This document shows, one piece after another, positions 54,538 to 62,772 of a stretch of 64,000 nt of DNA (position 1 is the first letter of the stretch; every line of letters starts with the position of its first letter). The DNA is taken from positions 1-64,000 of the forward strand of contig JACKPW010000019.1 in the NCBI GenBank assembly GCA_024233215.1. Reading direction: 5' to 3'. Source of the DNA: Verrucomicrobiales bacterium. Its GTDB lineage: Bacteria; Verrucomicrobiota; Verrucomicrobiia; Limisphaerales; J093. Made by a program: the position numbers and the translations under genes. The notes under the pieces were generated by a model that saw nothing but the letters and a program-made list of their open reading frames with translations, was not told the DNA's origin and did no database searches.

Positions 54538-56070
54538 CTAGCGGTGGCTCTGCTTGAACTCCTCGATGGCCGCCTTGATCTGGCCTTCCAGATCCTTGCT
54601 GAGGGCCTTCTCGCGCCAGATCGTTTGCACCAGATCCGTCTTCCGGGTCGTGATGAACTCGGTCAACCGGTCCTGAAACGGCTTGATCTGGTCCGCCGGC
54701 ACATCGTCCATGAAACCGTTCTGCACGGCCCACAACACGATCACCTGAATCTCGACCGGAATCGGGTTGTACTGCGGCTGCTTGAACACCTCCACGGTCC
54801 GTTTGCCGCGCTCCAGACGTTCCTGCGTCCGGGCATCAAGGTCGGACCCGAACTGCGCAAAAGCCGCCAGTTCGCGGAACTGCGCCAGTTCCAACTTCAC
54901 CCGGCCCGCCACCTGCTTCATGGCCTTCAACTGGGCGGCGGACCCCACGCGCGACACCGAGATGCCGACCGAAATCGCCGGACGCACCCCCTGATAGAAG
55001 AGGTCGGTCTCGAGGAAGATCTGGCCGTCGGTGATGGAAATGACGTTCGTGGGGATGTAGGCCGAAACGTCACCCGCCTGCGTTTCAATGATCGGCAACG
55101 CCGTGAGGGAACCGCCGCCGAACTTCTCCGACACCCGCGCGGACCGCTCCAGCAACCGGCTGTGCAGGTAGAACACGTCACCGGGATACGCCTCGCGACC
55201 GGACGGACGCTTCAACACCAGCGACACCTGCCGGTAGGCCACGGCCTGCTTGGACAGGTCATCGAAGATGATGAGCGCATCCATGTTGTTGTCCATGAAC
55301 CATTCACCCATGGCACAACCGGCGAACGGCGCCAGGTACTGGTTCACGGCCGAATCCGAGGCCGCCGCCACCACGATGATCGTGTAGGGCATCGCGCCGT
55401 TCTTCTCCAGCACGTCGATGACCTGCGCCACATTCGACTGCTTCTGGCCCACCGCGACGTAGATCGAGTAAAGCGGCCGGTAATCCTTGTCCCCGGCCTC
55501 CTCGGCGGCCCGGTTCAACCGGGCGTTATTGATGATGGTATCCACCCCAATGGTGGTCTTGCCCGTGGCCCGGTCCCCAATGATCAGCTCACGCTGGCCT
55601 CGGCCGATGGGGATCATCGCGTCCACCGCCATGATGCCCGTCTGCACGGGCTGGCTGACGGATTTCCGTTTGATGATGCCGGGAGCGATTTTCTCGACCG
55701 GGTAGAAGCTGTCGGTCTCGATCGGCCCCTTGCCATCGACCGGCTGTCCGAGGGTGTTGACCACCCGGCCGAGCAGCGCCTTGCCGACCGGCACCTGGAG
55801 CAAACGCCCGGTGGTCCGGACCTCCTGGCCCTCCTTCACCTTCAGGTAGTCGCCCAGAATCACCACGCCGACCTCGGTCTCCTCGAGGTTCAACGCCAAC
55901 CCCATGACGCCGTCGCCAAAGTCGAGCATCTCGTTGAGCATGGCATCCGCCAGGCCCTCGACTTTCGCCACGCCGTCGCCGACCTCGCGCACGACGCCCA
56001 CATTCTGACGCGCCACGCCGCCCTTCACGCCGGCGATTCGGGCCTCAATTTCCTGCAATAGGTTGCTCAT
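54538..56070 (-). CDS. atpA: F-type ATP synthase alpha subunit
   Basis: Of 510 aa, full length. The N-terminus is typical (LLQEIEARIAGVKGG). Walker A is GDRATGKTT, in which the usual Gln of GDRQTGKT is Ala. LIIFDDLSKQAVAYRQ and ERSARVSEKFGGGSLTALPI are further alpha signatures, as is PAISVGISVSRVGSAAQ. Alpha carries the regulatory nucleotide sites of the hexamer and needs beta for catalysis. The atpH gene lies 34 bp upstream. It is not the missing beta subunit: catalytic beta features such as GGAGVGKT are absent. Confidence 0.95.
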   Translation of the reverse strand: MSNLLQEIEARIAGVKGGVARQNVGVVREVGDGVAKVEGLADAMLNEMLDFGDGVMGLALNLEETEVGVVILGDYLKVKEGQEVRTTGRLLQVPVGKALLGRVVNTLGQPVDGKGPIETDSFYPVEKIAPGIIKRKSVSQPVQTGIMAVDAMIPIGRGQRELIIGDRATGKTTIGVDTIINNARLNRAAEEAGDKDYRPLYSIYVAVGQKQSNVAQVIDVLEKNGAMPYTIIVVAAASDSAVNQYLAPFAGCAMGEWFMDNNMDALIIFDDLSKQAVAYRQVSLVLKRPSGREAYPGDVFYLHSRLLERSARVSEKFGGGSLTALPIIETQAGDVSAYIPTNVISITDGQIFLETDLFYQGVRPAISVGISVSRVGSAAQLKAMKQVAGRVKLELAQFRELAAFAQFGSDLDARTQERLERGKRTVEVFKQPQYNPIPVEIQVIVLWAVQNGFMDDVPADQIKPFQDRLTEFITTRKTDLVQTIWREKALSKDLEGQIKAAIEEFKQSHR

Positions 56071-56104
56071 AACGGTTCAATCCGTCCGTCTTCCGCGTTC
56101 AAGT

Positions 56105-56497
56105 TCAAAAAGTCTCCCGCAACGCCGCCAGCCGGGCCTGCACGCTGCCATCAAACACATCACTTCCCACCCGGACCCGGAGGCCCCCGATCAACGCCGG
56201 TTCCTCCGCGAATTCCGTCTCCAACCCGGCGCCATACAGCCGCTCCAGACTGCGCACGACCCCCAGCTTCGATTCCTCCGCCAGCACCACGGCGCTCTCA
56301 ATGCGGGCGGTCCGCCGCGCCACCTCCAGTTTCACCAGACGCTGGAAATGGACCAGCACCGGCAGGAAACCCCGGGGACGTTCGTCCACCAACGCCTCCA
56401 CCGCCTGGCTGACCCGGCCCCGATCCAGCGTCCCACCCGGGGTGCAGGCCAGAAACAACCGCTTGGCTTCGCTGCGGGCTTTCTTGGAGATTCTCAT
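56105..56497 (-). CDS. atpH: F-type ATP synthase delta subunit (short)
   Basis: Of 130 aa, against about 175-180 aa for most bacterial delta subunits. The N-terminal helical domain is compact (KARSEAKRLFLACTPGGTLD, GFLPVLVHFQRLVKLEVARR). The diagnostic C-terminal end is clear: LIGGLRVRVGSDVFDGSVQARLAALR. Delta joins F1 to the peripheral stalk. The preceding atpF gene is separated by a 165-bp gap filled by the decamer inverted element, whereas these two genes usually touch or nearly touch. The short length could be typical of the lineage; I cannot verify this. Confidence 0.85.
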   Translation of the reverse strand: MRISKKARSEAKRLFLACTPGGTLDRGRVSQAVEALVDERPRGFLPVLVHFQRLVKLEVARRTARIESAVVLAEESKLGVVRSLERLYGAGLETEFAEEPALIGGLRVRVGSDVFDGSVQARLAALRETF

Positions 56498-56522
56498 CGG
56501 CAGGCAGGCGGCTCAGAACGTT

Positions 56523-56656
56523 AACCACGAATCGACGCGAATGACCATGAAGAGGAACCAACACCCCCGTCGAAGCCCTCTGCATGGCAGGGGCGGAATC
56601 GCGCAACCCCTCCGGCTTTCCACTGATTCGTGTGAATTCGGGTTCATTCGTGGTTA
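56523..56656. repeat. Decamer inverted element inside the atp operon
   Basis: The left arm has 10-nt units (CACGAATCGA, CGCGAATGAC) at 56526-56545. The right arm has inverted counterparts (GATTCGTGTG, AATTCGGGTT, CATTCGTGGT) at 56625-56654. The ends AACCACGAAT and ATTCGTGGTT are exact complements. The element fills most of the gap between atpF and atpH, and a sister copy is at 59857-60002. Confidence 0.8.
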
Positions 56657-56662
56657 TCGACC

Positions 56663-57245
56663 TCAGGCAGCCAGTTCCTTGTTGGTCTCCTCGATCAACC
56701 GCTGATGGTCCTCGACCGTCAGCACCTTGCCGGTGACCTTCGCCGTCGTTTCCACGACCAGTCGGCCCACTTCCTGGCGCAATTCCTCCTTCATGCGGGC
56801 CAGTTCCGCCTCGCTGGACTGGCGCGCCCGCTCAACAATTTCGTTGGCGGCCGCCATGGCCTTCTGGCTTTCCTTTTCCAGCACCTGGGCGGCTGCGGCC
56901 TTGGCGTCGTTGATCAGTTTCGTGGCCTGTTCCCCGGCCTCCACCATGGCGGCCTTGCGGGCCTCCTCGGTATGCATGGGCCAGTTCCGCCTTGATCTTC
57001 TCGGCGTTGTCCAGGCCCTCCTGAATCCGTTGCCGGCGCTCCTCCAGCACGGCCAGCACCGGCTTGTAGGCGAAGCGGTGCAACAGGAAGGCCACCACAC
57101 AGAAACTGATGATCTGGGAGATGAGCAACTGCGGGTTCACCCCGAAGGTGTGAGCCACCTCGCCCACCATCCCCCGACCCGATGCCGCGGCCTCGGCGGC
57201 CTCGGCGGCCACGTCGGCCGCAGCCAGAAGTAACGTCGAACTCAT
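56663..57245 (-). pseudogene. atpF: F-type ATP synthase subunit b, frameshifted
   Basis: The gene is intact in sequence but not in frame. From ATG 57245 the first frame gives the N-terminal part: a membrane helix (LLISQIISFCVVAFLLHRFA) and YKPVLAVLEERRQRIQEGLD, running to about KAELAHAY. Then the frame shifts at about 56972, and the remainder (TEEARKAAMVEAGEQATKL, through LTVEDHQRLIEETNKELAA) is read in another frame to the stop at 56663. Removing one base near 56971-56972 restores 193 aa, the normal length of b. Since b is needed for the peripheral stalk, likely explanations are a sequencing or assembly error, ribosomal frameshifting, or a true loss. Reinitiation at an internal ATG (WPMHTEE frame) would give a soluble fragment only. 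Confidence 0.8.
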
Positions 57246-57312
57246 GCGAAAAATTCGGTGGTATGGGGCGGGGAGCCCGGCATCGGCCGGCACCCCCCGC
57301 CCAAGGGCGTCG

Positions 57313-57525
57313 TTAATTCTGCACCAAGAAGATGGCGAAGAAGACGATACCTTCGGCAAACGCGGTGCTCAGCAGGGCCTGCACCAGGATCTTCGTCGAG
57401 GCACCGGGATTGCGTCCCACGGCCTCCGAAGCCTTCATACCGATGATACCGACGCCGATGGCCGCGCCCAAGGCGGCGGCGGCGACATGAATATTGCCGC
57501 TGATCGCGGCGAGCATTGACAGCAT
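57313..57525 (-). CDS. atpE: F-type ATP synthase subunit c
   Basis: Of 70 aa, two membrane helices joined by a polar loop (GRNPGASTK). The ion-binding glutamate is residue 58 in AFAEGIVFF. The Gln/Ser-Thr residues typical of Na+-binding c subunits next to this Glu are absent, so a proton-translocating ring is more likely. The start at 57525 gives a short leader (MLSMLAAISG). The gap to atpB is 90 bp and that to atpF is 67 bp. Confidence 0.95.
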   Translation of the reverse strand: MLSMLAAISGNIHVAAAALGAAIGVGIIGMKASEAVGRNPGASTKILVQALLSTAFAEGIVFFAIFLVQN

Positions 57526-57615
57526 GTTAGTCCTTTCTTGCTGTTGTCTCTGGTTCCACTCGCCGGCCCCACAGTCATGCCATGGTCAGCCGGACGAAAT
57601 TCTTCTCATCAATGA

Positions 57616-58557
57616 TCAATGGCCCCCGGAAGCGGCCCCCGCATGCCCGTGATCCTCGTCGTGCTGGCAGATCGTCAGCACAAAGACCGCCGTCAGCAGC
57701 GTGAACACCAGCGCCTGCACAAACCCGACCATCAGTTCCAGGAAGTAGAACGGCAGGGCACACAACCACCCGAACCACGGGCTGATCAGCGCCATCGTCT
57801 CCAGCATGTTCTCGCCTGCAAAGATGTTGCCGTAAAGACGGAAACTCAACGACACCGGGCGGAACAGGATCGACACCACCTCCAGCACGCCCGCAAACAG
57901 GAAGATGCCGATCATCAGCACCTTCATGAACCCCGCACTTTCACCCTTCGCCCCAAAGATGTGATGCAGAAAGCCGCCGGGCCCGTTGGCCTGCAGCGCC
58001 CAGACCACCCAGCAGGCGAAAAACACCAGCGCCATCGCCAGCGTCATGTTCAGGTCGGCATTCGCACCACGGAACAGCGGCTCGCTCACATGGTGCAGGG
58101 TCAGGCCGTGTCCCTCGGAAGCCCCCCAGCCAATCGAACCCACCCCCGGCAACAGCCCGAAGTAGTTCGCCGACATGATGAAAATGAAAACTGTCGCGAA
58201 GAACCAAAACGTCTTCTTCACGAGGTCCGGCCCGATGATCCCCTCCAGAAAGCCGTGCAGGGATTCCACCACCCATTCCCAGAAGTTCTGCAGACCGCGG
58301 GGTACCATCTGGATGTTCCGGGTCGCCGTCTGTGACAGGAGGATCAGCAGCGCGGCCACGACCCAGGTCACCAGCATGGAGTTGGTGACCTGGAACCCGA
58401 GACGCTCGAACAGTACGGGAGCATGCTGGGTCAACCCCTCGTGGGCTTCCGCGTGGCCCCCAGGTGCGGCTTCCGCCCCGGCTGCCAATGCCAAACCCGA
58501 TCCTGCCAGCGACAGCAGAATCATCATCCAAGTGCGCCAATTGTGCTTCCCAAACAT
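57616..58557 (-). CDS. atpB: F-type ATP synthase subunit a
   Basis: Of 313 aa. An N-terminal signal-like segment (MMILLSLAGSGLALAAGAEA) precedes the a-subunit helices. The conserved arginine lies in RPVSLSFRLYGNIFAGE, with the second half-channel acidic/histidine positions nearby (LPFYFLELMVGFVQALVF). A His-rich tail (HDEDHGHAGAASGGH) closes the protein. Subunit a provides the proton half-channels next to the c ring. It is the first gene of the minus-strand operon; atpI or atpZ is not seen upstream, where 247 bp without a gene precede it. Confidence 0.94.
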   Translation of the reverse strand: MFGKHNWRTWMMILLSLAGSGLALAAGAEAAPGGHAEAHEGLTQHAPVLFERLGFQVTNSMLVTWVVAALLILLSQTATRNIQMVPRGLQNFWEWVVESLHGFLEGIIGPDLVKKTFWFFATVFIFIMSANYFGLLPGVGSIGWGASEGHGLTLHHVSEPLFRGANADLNMTLAMALVFFACWVVWALQANGPGGFLHHIFGAKGESAGFMKVLMIGIFLFAGVLEVVSILFRPVSLSFRLYGNIFAGENMLETMALISPWFGWLCALPFYFLELMVGFVQALVFTLLTAVFVLTICQHDEDHGHAGAASGGH

Positions 58558-58804
58558 GCGTCAAGTGGTTCCCGCGGACGTTACCGCCCGGGCTGCGGGA
58601 ACCCAGAAGCTGCCGAAACCAAACCGACCGCTCAAGGCTTTTTTCCCGGTCCGGAGAAGTCATTCAACGCGAGCCCGCGTTTGTGGTGCAATCGCGGCAT
58701 TCGGTGAATCCGAACGCGGTCTGCCCGGCCTTGACTCGAACCAGGAACATCTGCGGGGATTGGGCCGATGAGTCGCGGGCTCCCGGAACCGGGCCGGATC
58801 GCCC

Positions 58805-59836
58805 TCACCGCCATCCACCAGCTTGCTCCAAAGCCCGGATGTTTTCTGCCGAGGTCCCGGGTGACGTGCCCCCGCCGGCCGAGAGGATCAGGCCGCGTTT
58901 GGCCGGATGTTGTGCCACACAATCTCGGGCGGAGGCGGTGACCTCCTCCGGGGTGCCCTGCGCCAGCACTTCCAGTGGCGGCACGTTGCCCAGAAGGCAG
59001 AGGTCCGGCCCCACCAGCTCCCGCACTTTCGCGAGCGGCCGAAGGTGCGTGAAGTTGAACACGTGGATGCCCAGGTCCGGCAGAAAGGGATAGGACACCG
59101 GGTTGTCCGTGTCGTTGTGAAACACCTTCACCGCGCCGGGGAAGGCATCGAAGACCTCCTTCAGGTAAGGGTGCGCGAACTCCCGGTAGTCCTTCGCCGA
59201 CATCATCCCCGCGATGTCGTCCAACACCAGCACGGCCTCCACTTCCGCAAGGGCCTCGGCCTGGGCCTCAAGCCATTCTCGGGTGAGTCGCGTGGTGATC
59301 CTCAGGAGGTGGTGGGTCTCCGCCGGTTGAATCTTCAGGGCGAGCAGGAAGTTGGTCACGCCCATGAGATGCGTCGCCGTGGTCAACGGGCCTCGTGCCG
59401 CCACCATCTTCACCACGTGACCGTGGTCCTTGATGGCCGGCTCCAGGCGCCGGTACTGGTTCAGCAACACCGGCAGGAAGCCGTCGCTCAACGGGTTCGG
59501 TTGCGGCAACCGGCCCAGTTCCTCCATGCCGTGGATCACATGATGCGCCACCGGCGTCCGGTCCGGATACAGGCTCACGCGACACCCGAAGGCGCTGGGT
59601 TCCGCCGTCATCCCAATCTCGGCCCAGAACCCCGGCAGAAAGATCACCCCGGGAAACTGCCGGCAGACCCGAAGATTCGCGTTCAGCCAGACCACCGGAT
59701 CGAACAGGTAATCCAGCGTGGAAATGCCCAGAAAACCCGGCAGCCAGGGACTGTCAATGATCAGCGCCACCGGCGGCACGTCCACCTCCTCACCACGGGC
59801 GCAGCGTTGGAACAGATCCCATTGGGCAGGCGTCAT
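58805..59836 (-). CDS. Uroporphyrinogen decarboxylase-family protein
   Basis: Of 343 aa from the ATG at 59836. The fold is that of the UroD/methyltransferase superfamily: DSPWLPGFLGISTLDY near the N-terminus, KMVAARGPLTTATHLMG in the middle, VLVLDDIAGMMSAKDYREFA and KVFHNDTDN in the second half, ending with LLGNVPPLEVLAQGTPEEV and LSAGGGTSPGTSAEN. It lacks the usual UroD start for heme synthesis and more likely belongs to the corrinoid methyltransferase-like branch of the family. No heme genes are nearby. A decamer inverted element separates it from lysA. Confidence 0.8.
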   Translation of the reverse strand: MTPAQWDLFQRCARGEEVDVPPVALIIDSPWLPGFLGISTLDYLFDPVVWLNANLRVCRQFPGVIFLPGFWAEIGMTAEPSAFGCRVSLYPDRTPVAHHVIHGMEELGRLPQPNPLSDGFLPVLLNQYRRLEPAIKDHGHVVKMVAARGPLTTATHLMGVTNFLLALKIQPAETHHLLRITTRLTREWLEAQAEALAEVEAVLVLDDIAGMMSAKDYREFAHPYLKEVFDAFPGAVKVFHNDTDNPVSYPFLPDLGIHVFNFTHLRPLAKVRELVGPDLCLLGNVPPLEVLAQGTPEEVTASARDCVAQHPAKRGLILSAGGGTSPGTSAENIRALEQAGGWR

Positions 59837-59856
59837 GGCACGATCGCGGATGGAAC

Positions 59857-60002
59857 CACGAATGGACACGAATCGACACGAATCAGGGCACGACCCAGGG
59901 ACGGCTTGCCGCGTCCGAGGCACGGTCGGACAGCCCATGCGCCCGCCTCCCGAAGCCCCAGGCAGTTCGTCTGATTCGAGTCCATTCGTGTGTGTTCGTG
60001 GT
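59857..60002. repeat. Decamer inverted element between the UroD-family gene and lysA
   Basis: Left arm units CACGAATGGA, CACGAATCGA, CACGAATCAG (59857-59886) face right arm units GATTCGAGTC, CATTCGTGTG, TGTTCGTGGT (59973-60002) across an 86-bp spacer. It fills almost the whole gap (59837-60007) and matches the element at 56523-56656 in unit, length and position. Confidence 0.82.
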
Positions 60003-60007
60003 TGAAT

Positions 60008-61306
60008 CTACCTTTGCCAGCCCGCCGGCTTTTCCCCGGCCCAGATCGCCTCAACCGGTTGTCGTTCCCGAACCACGGCGGCACGCTTGCCGTTCACCAG
60101 TACTTCCGCAGCCAGGGGCCGGGAGTTGTAGTTGCAGCTCATCACCGAGCCGTACGCCCCGGCACTCAGGATCGCCAGACAACCGCCCTCCCCCACCCGG
60201 GGCAACATCCGGTCCTTGCAGAAACTGTCGCCGGATTCGCAGATCGGTCCCACCACATCCGCCACCACGGTCCGTCGGGCACGACGCTCCACCGCCACGA
60301 TTTCGTGGTAGGCCTCGTAAAAGGCGGGGCGGATCAGGTCATTCATCGCCGCGTCAACGATTATGAAGGTCTTGCGGCCGGTCTGCTTGAGGTACTCGAC
60401 CCGGGTGACCAGAATCCCGGCGTTGCCCACCAGGGAGCGTCCCGGTTCCACCAGGACCTTCAACCCAAGCGGCTGCAACAGCGGAATCAAAGCCGCCGCG
60501 TACCGGGCCGGGGTCAGCGCCTTGCGCCCCTCGCCGGTAAACCACCACTCCTTCTCCCCGCTGGCCAGCGCCGGCCGATAGACGATGCCCACCCCGCCGC
60601 CGATGCTCAGGAACTCGATGCCGTGCTTCTCGGCAAGTTCCTTCGCCAGTGGCGCCACCTTTCGCACCGCCTGCTCAAATGGCTCGGCCGACGTGAGTTG
60701 CGAACCAATGTGCATCTGCAATCCCCGCAGCCGAATCCCCTTGAGTTTCGCCGCCCGCGCATACAGCCCGGCAACCCGCTCGAAGGCGATGCCGAATTTG
60801 TTCTCATATGTGCCGGTCGTAATCTTCGCATGCGTGTGGGCGTCCACGTCCGGATTCACCCGCACCGCCACCGGCGCCTTCCGTCGCATCTTGACCGCGA
60901 TCCGGTCGATGCGCTCGAGTTCGGGCTCGCTTTCAACGTTGAATGAGTGGATGCCCTCCTTGAGGGCGAGTCGGATTTCCTCCTCGGTCTTCCCCACGCC
61001 GGCAAAAACGCACTTCGTCGGGTCGCCCCCGGCCGCGATGACCCGGCGAAGTTCACCGCCGCTGACAAGATCGAAACCCGCCCCGAGCTTCGCGAAGGTG
61101 CGTAACACCGCCAGGTTTGAGTTCGCCTTCAAAGCGTAACAAACCTGGGGATTCAGCGGCGCCAACGCCTCGGTCAGGCGTTGGTAGTTCCCCTTCAGCG
61201 TCGCCTCCGAATAGACAAACAACGGCGTGCCGTGCTTCCTCGCCAGCGCCGCCACGGAGACACCCTCACAGTGCAACTGATTGCCCACGTAACGAAACTC
61301 GTGCAT
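60008..61306 (-). CDS. lysA: Diaminopimelate decarboxylase
   Basis: Of 432 aa from the ATG at 61306. The PLP-binding lysine lies in VCYALKANSNLAVLR. Other family III decarboxylase signatures are AGFDLVSGGELRR, FNVESEPEL, RGLQMHIGSQL, LSIGGGVGIVY and VEPGRSLVGNAG. The active-site cysteine is in VGPICESGDSF. It makes lysine from meso-diaminopimelate, the last step of the pathway. An unconvincing in-frame extension upstream runs through the GATTAC array. Confidence 0.95.
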   Translation of the reverse strand: MHEFRYVGNQLHCEGVSVAALARKHGTPLFVYSEATLKGNYQRLTEALAPLNPQVCYALKANSNLAVLRTFAKLGAGFDLVSGGELRRVIAAGGDPTKCVFAGVGKTEEEIRLALKEGIHSFNVESEPELERIDRIAVKMRRKAPVAVRVNPDVDAHTHAKITTGTYENKFGIAFERVAGLYARAAKLKGIRLRGLQMHIGSQLTSAEPFEQAVRKVAPLAKELAEKHGIEFLSIGGGVGIVYRPALASGEKEWWFTGEGRKALTPARYAAALIPLLQPLGLKVLVEPGRSLVGNAGILVTRVEYLKQTGRKTFIIVDAAMNDLIRPAFYEAYHEIVAVERRARRTVVADVVGPICESGDSFCKDRMLPRVGEGGCLAILSAGAYGSVMSCNYNSRPLAAEVLVNGKRAAVVRERQPVEAIWAGEKPAGWQR

Positions 61307-61455
61307 CCGGAAAGGTTGGCAAAAAGCCGGGACCATGTCACGGTCAAGCCGCCAACAAATCGGACCAATTGAGGCGCAGCAAGTTACGCCAGCCTCCCCG
61401 CAAGGCATCCCCCTGCCAGTCCCGCCGTCCAACCGGATTTCGATCCCGATCTTGA

Positions 61456-61517
61456 TCAGGATCCAAATCCGGTTTCCTGAGCGGAGATTCCGATTACGAT
61501 TACGATTACGATTACGG
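61456..61517 (+). repeat. Hexamer array, GATTAC unit
   Basis: Degenerate hexamers (GATCAG, GATCCA and similar, about 61455-61470) come before exact GATTAC units at about 61492-61515. The prefix GCGGAGATTCCGAT (61481-61494) is identical to 17269-17282, part of family B. Confidence 0.75.
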
Positions 61518-61569
61518 GCACGGTTGCGAGCGAGCGCGAGGGCGGCTGCGCGAGAGGGACAGCCAGCGG

Positions 61570-62760
61570 GTGAGTTGGGCGGCGTGCACCGTCCAGAATC
61601 GCCTCGCACGGACAGCCGGATTTCCCCAGTCTGTCGTCGTGCAGACCACCTTCCCTTCGCGCACCCTCCGGCGAGGCAACCGCGGGATCATCCCGGGCTT
61701 CGCCGCACTGGTGATGCTGGCCCCGCTGCTGGCAGCCGGCAACGTCTCGTGGCGACAGGTGCTGGGCCAGCCACCGGACTGGTATGAAGGCCCCGAGGCA
61801 ATCCGGATTGCCGACAACGTCCTGCTTTACCAGCGGTCGAGCGGCGGCTGGCCGAAGAACATCGACATGGCGACCGACCTGCCCCCCTCGGACCGGCAGC
61901 GCCTGATCGAGGACCGTTCCCGAAACGACGCCGGGATCGACAACGGCGCCACCACGACGCAGGTGCGATACCTGGCCCACGTCGCCACGACCACCCATGA
62001 TCGTCGCTTCGAATCAGCCTGTCTGGCCGGCCTCGATTACCTGCTCGACGGACAGTATCCGAACGGCGGGTGGCCCCAGTTCTTCCCGAATCCCCGCGGC
62101 TATTCGGCCCATGTCACGTTCAACGACAACGCCATGGTCAACGTGCTCACGCTCCTGCGGGACATCGCGGACGAGCGACCCGGGTTCGCCTTCATCCCGT
62201 CGGGCCGTCGGACCCGGGCTGCCGATGCCATCGCGTCGGGGGTCAACTGCATTCTCCGCTGCCAGGTCGTGGTCGACGGGCGTCGGACCGTCTGGTGTGC
62301 GCAACATGACGAACGAACCCTGGCCCCCGCCCCGGCACGGTCATACGAGAAGATCTCCCTCAGCGGCAGCGAAAGCGTCGGAATCGTCCGTTTCCTCATG
62401 AGCCTTGAGCACCCCTCAGCAGACGTGCGGCAGTCCATCGAGGCTGCGGTTGCATGGTTCGAAGCGTCGCGGATCACCGGGATCCGGCAGGTCCGGAAGC
62501 CCGATCCCTCGCTGCCCGGCGGCTACGACAAGGTCATCGTAGCCGAACCGGACGCCCCGCCGTTGTGGGCCAGGTTCTACGAGATTGGCACCAACCGGCC
62601 GACCTTCTGCGGCCGGGATGGGGTGATCAAATACACGCTGGCGGAAATCGAGCACGAACGGCGCGTGGGTTACAGTTGGTACGGCGAAGGGCCGAAGGAC
62701 CTGCTGACCCGGGATTACCCGGCGTGGAAACAGCGCGTGGCACCCGCCCCTTCGGAGTAG
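61570..62760 (+). CDS. Pectate lyase, polysaccharide lyase family 10
   Basis: Of 396 aa from the ATG at 61570. A GTG at 61639 would place the hydrophobic signal (IIPGFAALVMLAPLLAAG) nearer the N-terminus and may be the true start; I kept the ATG as the outer bound. PL10 signatures are strong: RSSGGWPKNIDMA, GIDNGATTTQVRYLA, YPNGGWPQFFP, VTFNDNAMVNVL, SYEKISLSGSES and RVGYSWYGEGPK. The enzyme cleaves polygalacturonate by beta-elimination with calcium. It should be exported and could act with the GH78 rhamnosidase on pectin, although the two genes are 8.5 kb apart. The gene for an acyltransferase starts 12 bp downstream. Confidence 0.88.
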   Translation: MSWAACTVQNRLARTAGFPQSVVVQTTFPSRTLRRGNRGIIPGFAALVMLAPLLAAGNVSWRQVLGQPPDWYEGPEAIRIADNVLLYQRSSGGWPKNIDMATDLPPSDRQRLIEDRSRNDAGIDNGATTTQVRYLAHVATTTHDRRFESACLAGLDYLLDGQYPNGGWPQFFPNPRGYSAHVTFNDNAMVNVLTLLRDIADERPGFAFIPSGRRTRAADAIASGVNCILRCQVVVDGRRTVWCAQHDERTLAPAPARSYEKISLSGSESVGIVRFLMSLEHPSADVRQSIEAAVAWFEASRITGIRQVRKPDPSLPGGYDKVIVAEPDAPPLWARFYEIGTNRPTFCGRDGVIKYTLAEIEHERRVGYSWYGEGPKDLLTRDYPAWKQRVAPAPSE

Positions 62761-62772
62761 GCGCAGAACTGC

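Noticed and set aside
54538..56070. The ATPase gene as the missing beta subunit.
   Set aside because: The Walker A (GDRATGKT) and the other signatures are those of alpha.
56832..57245. Reading the N-terminal frame of atpF as a complete shorter protein.
   Set aside because: Past the membrane part it encodes a Gly/Arg-rich tail of the wrong frame, while the true b-subunit tail continues in another frame.
58730..58746. T-arm-like sequence on the minus strand upstream of atpB, suggesting a tRNA.
   Set aside because: CCTGG-TTCGAGT-CAAGG has one stem mismatch, and no acceptor, D-arm or anticodon stem can be built around it. At best a tRNA fragment.
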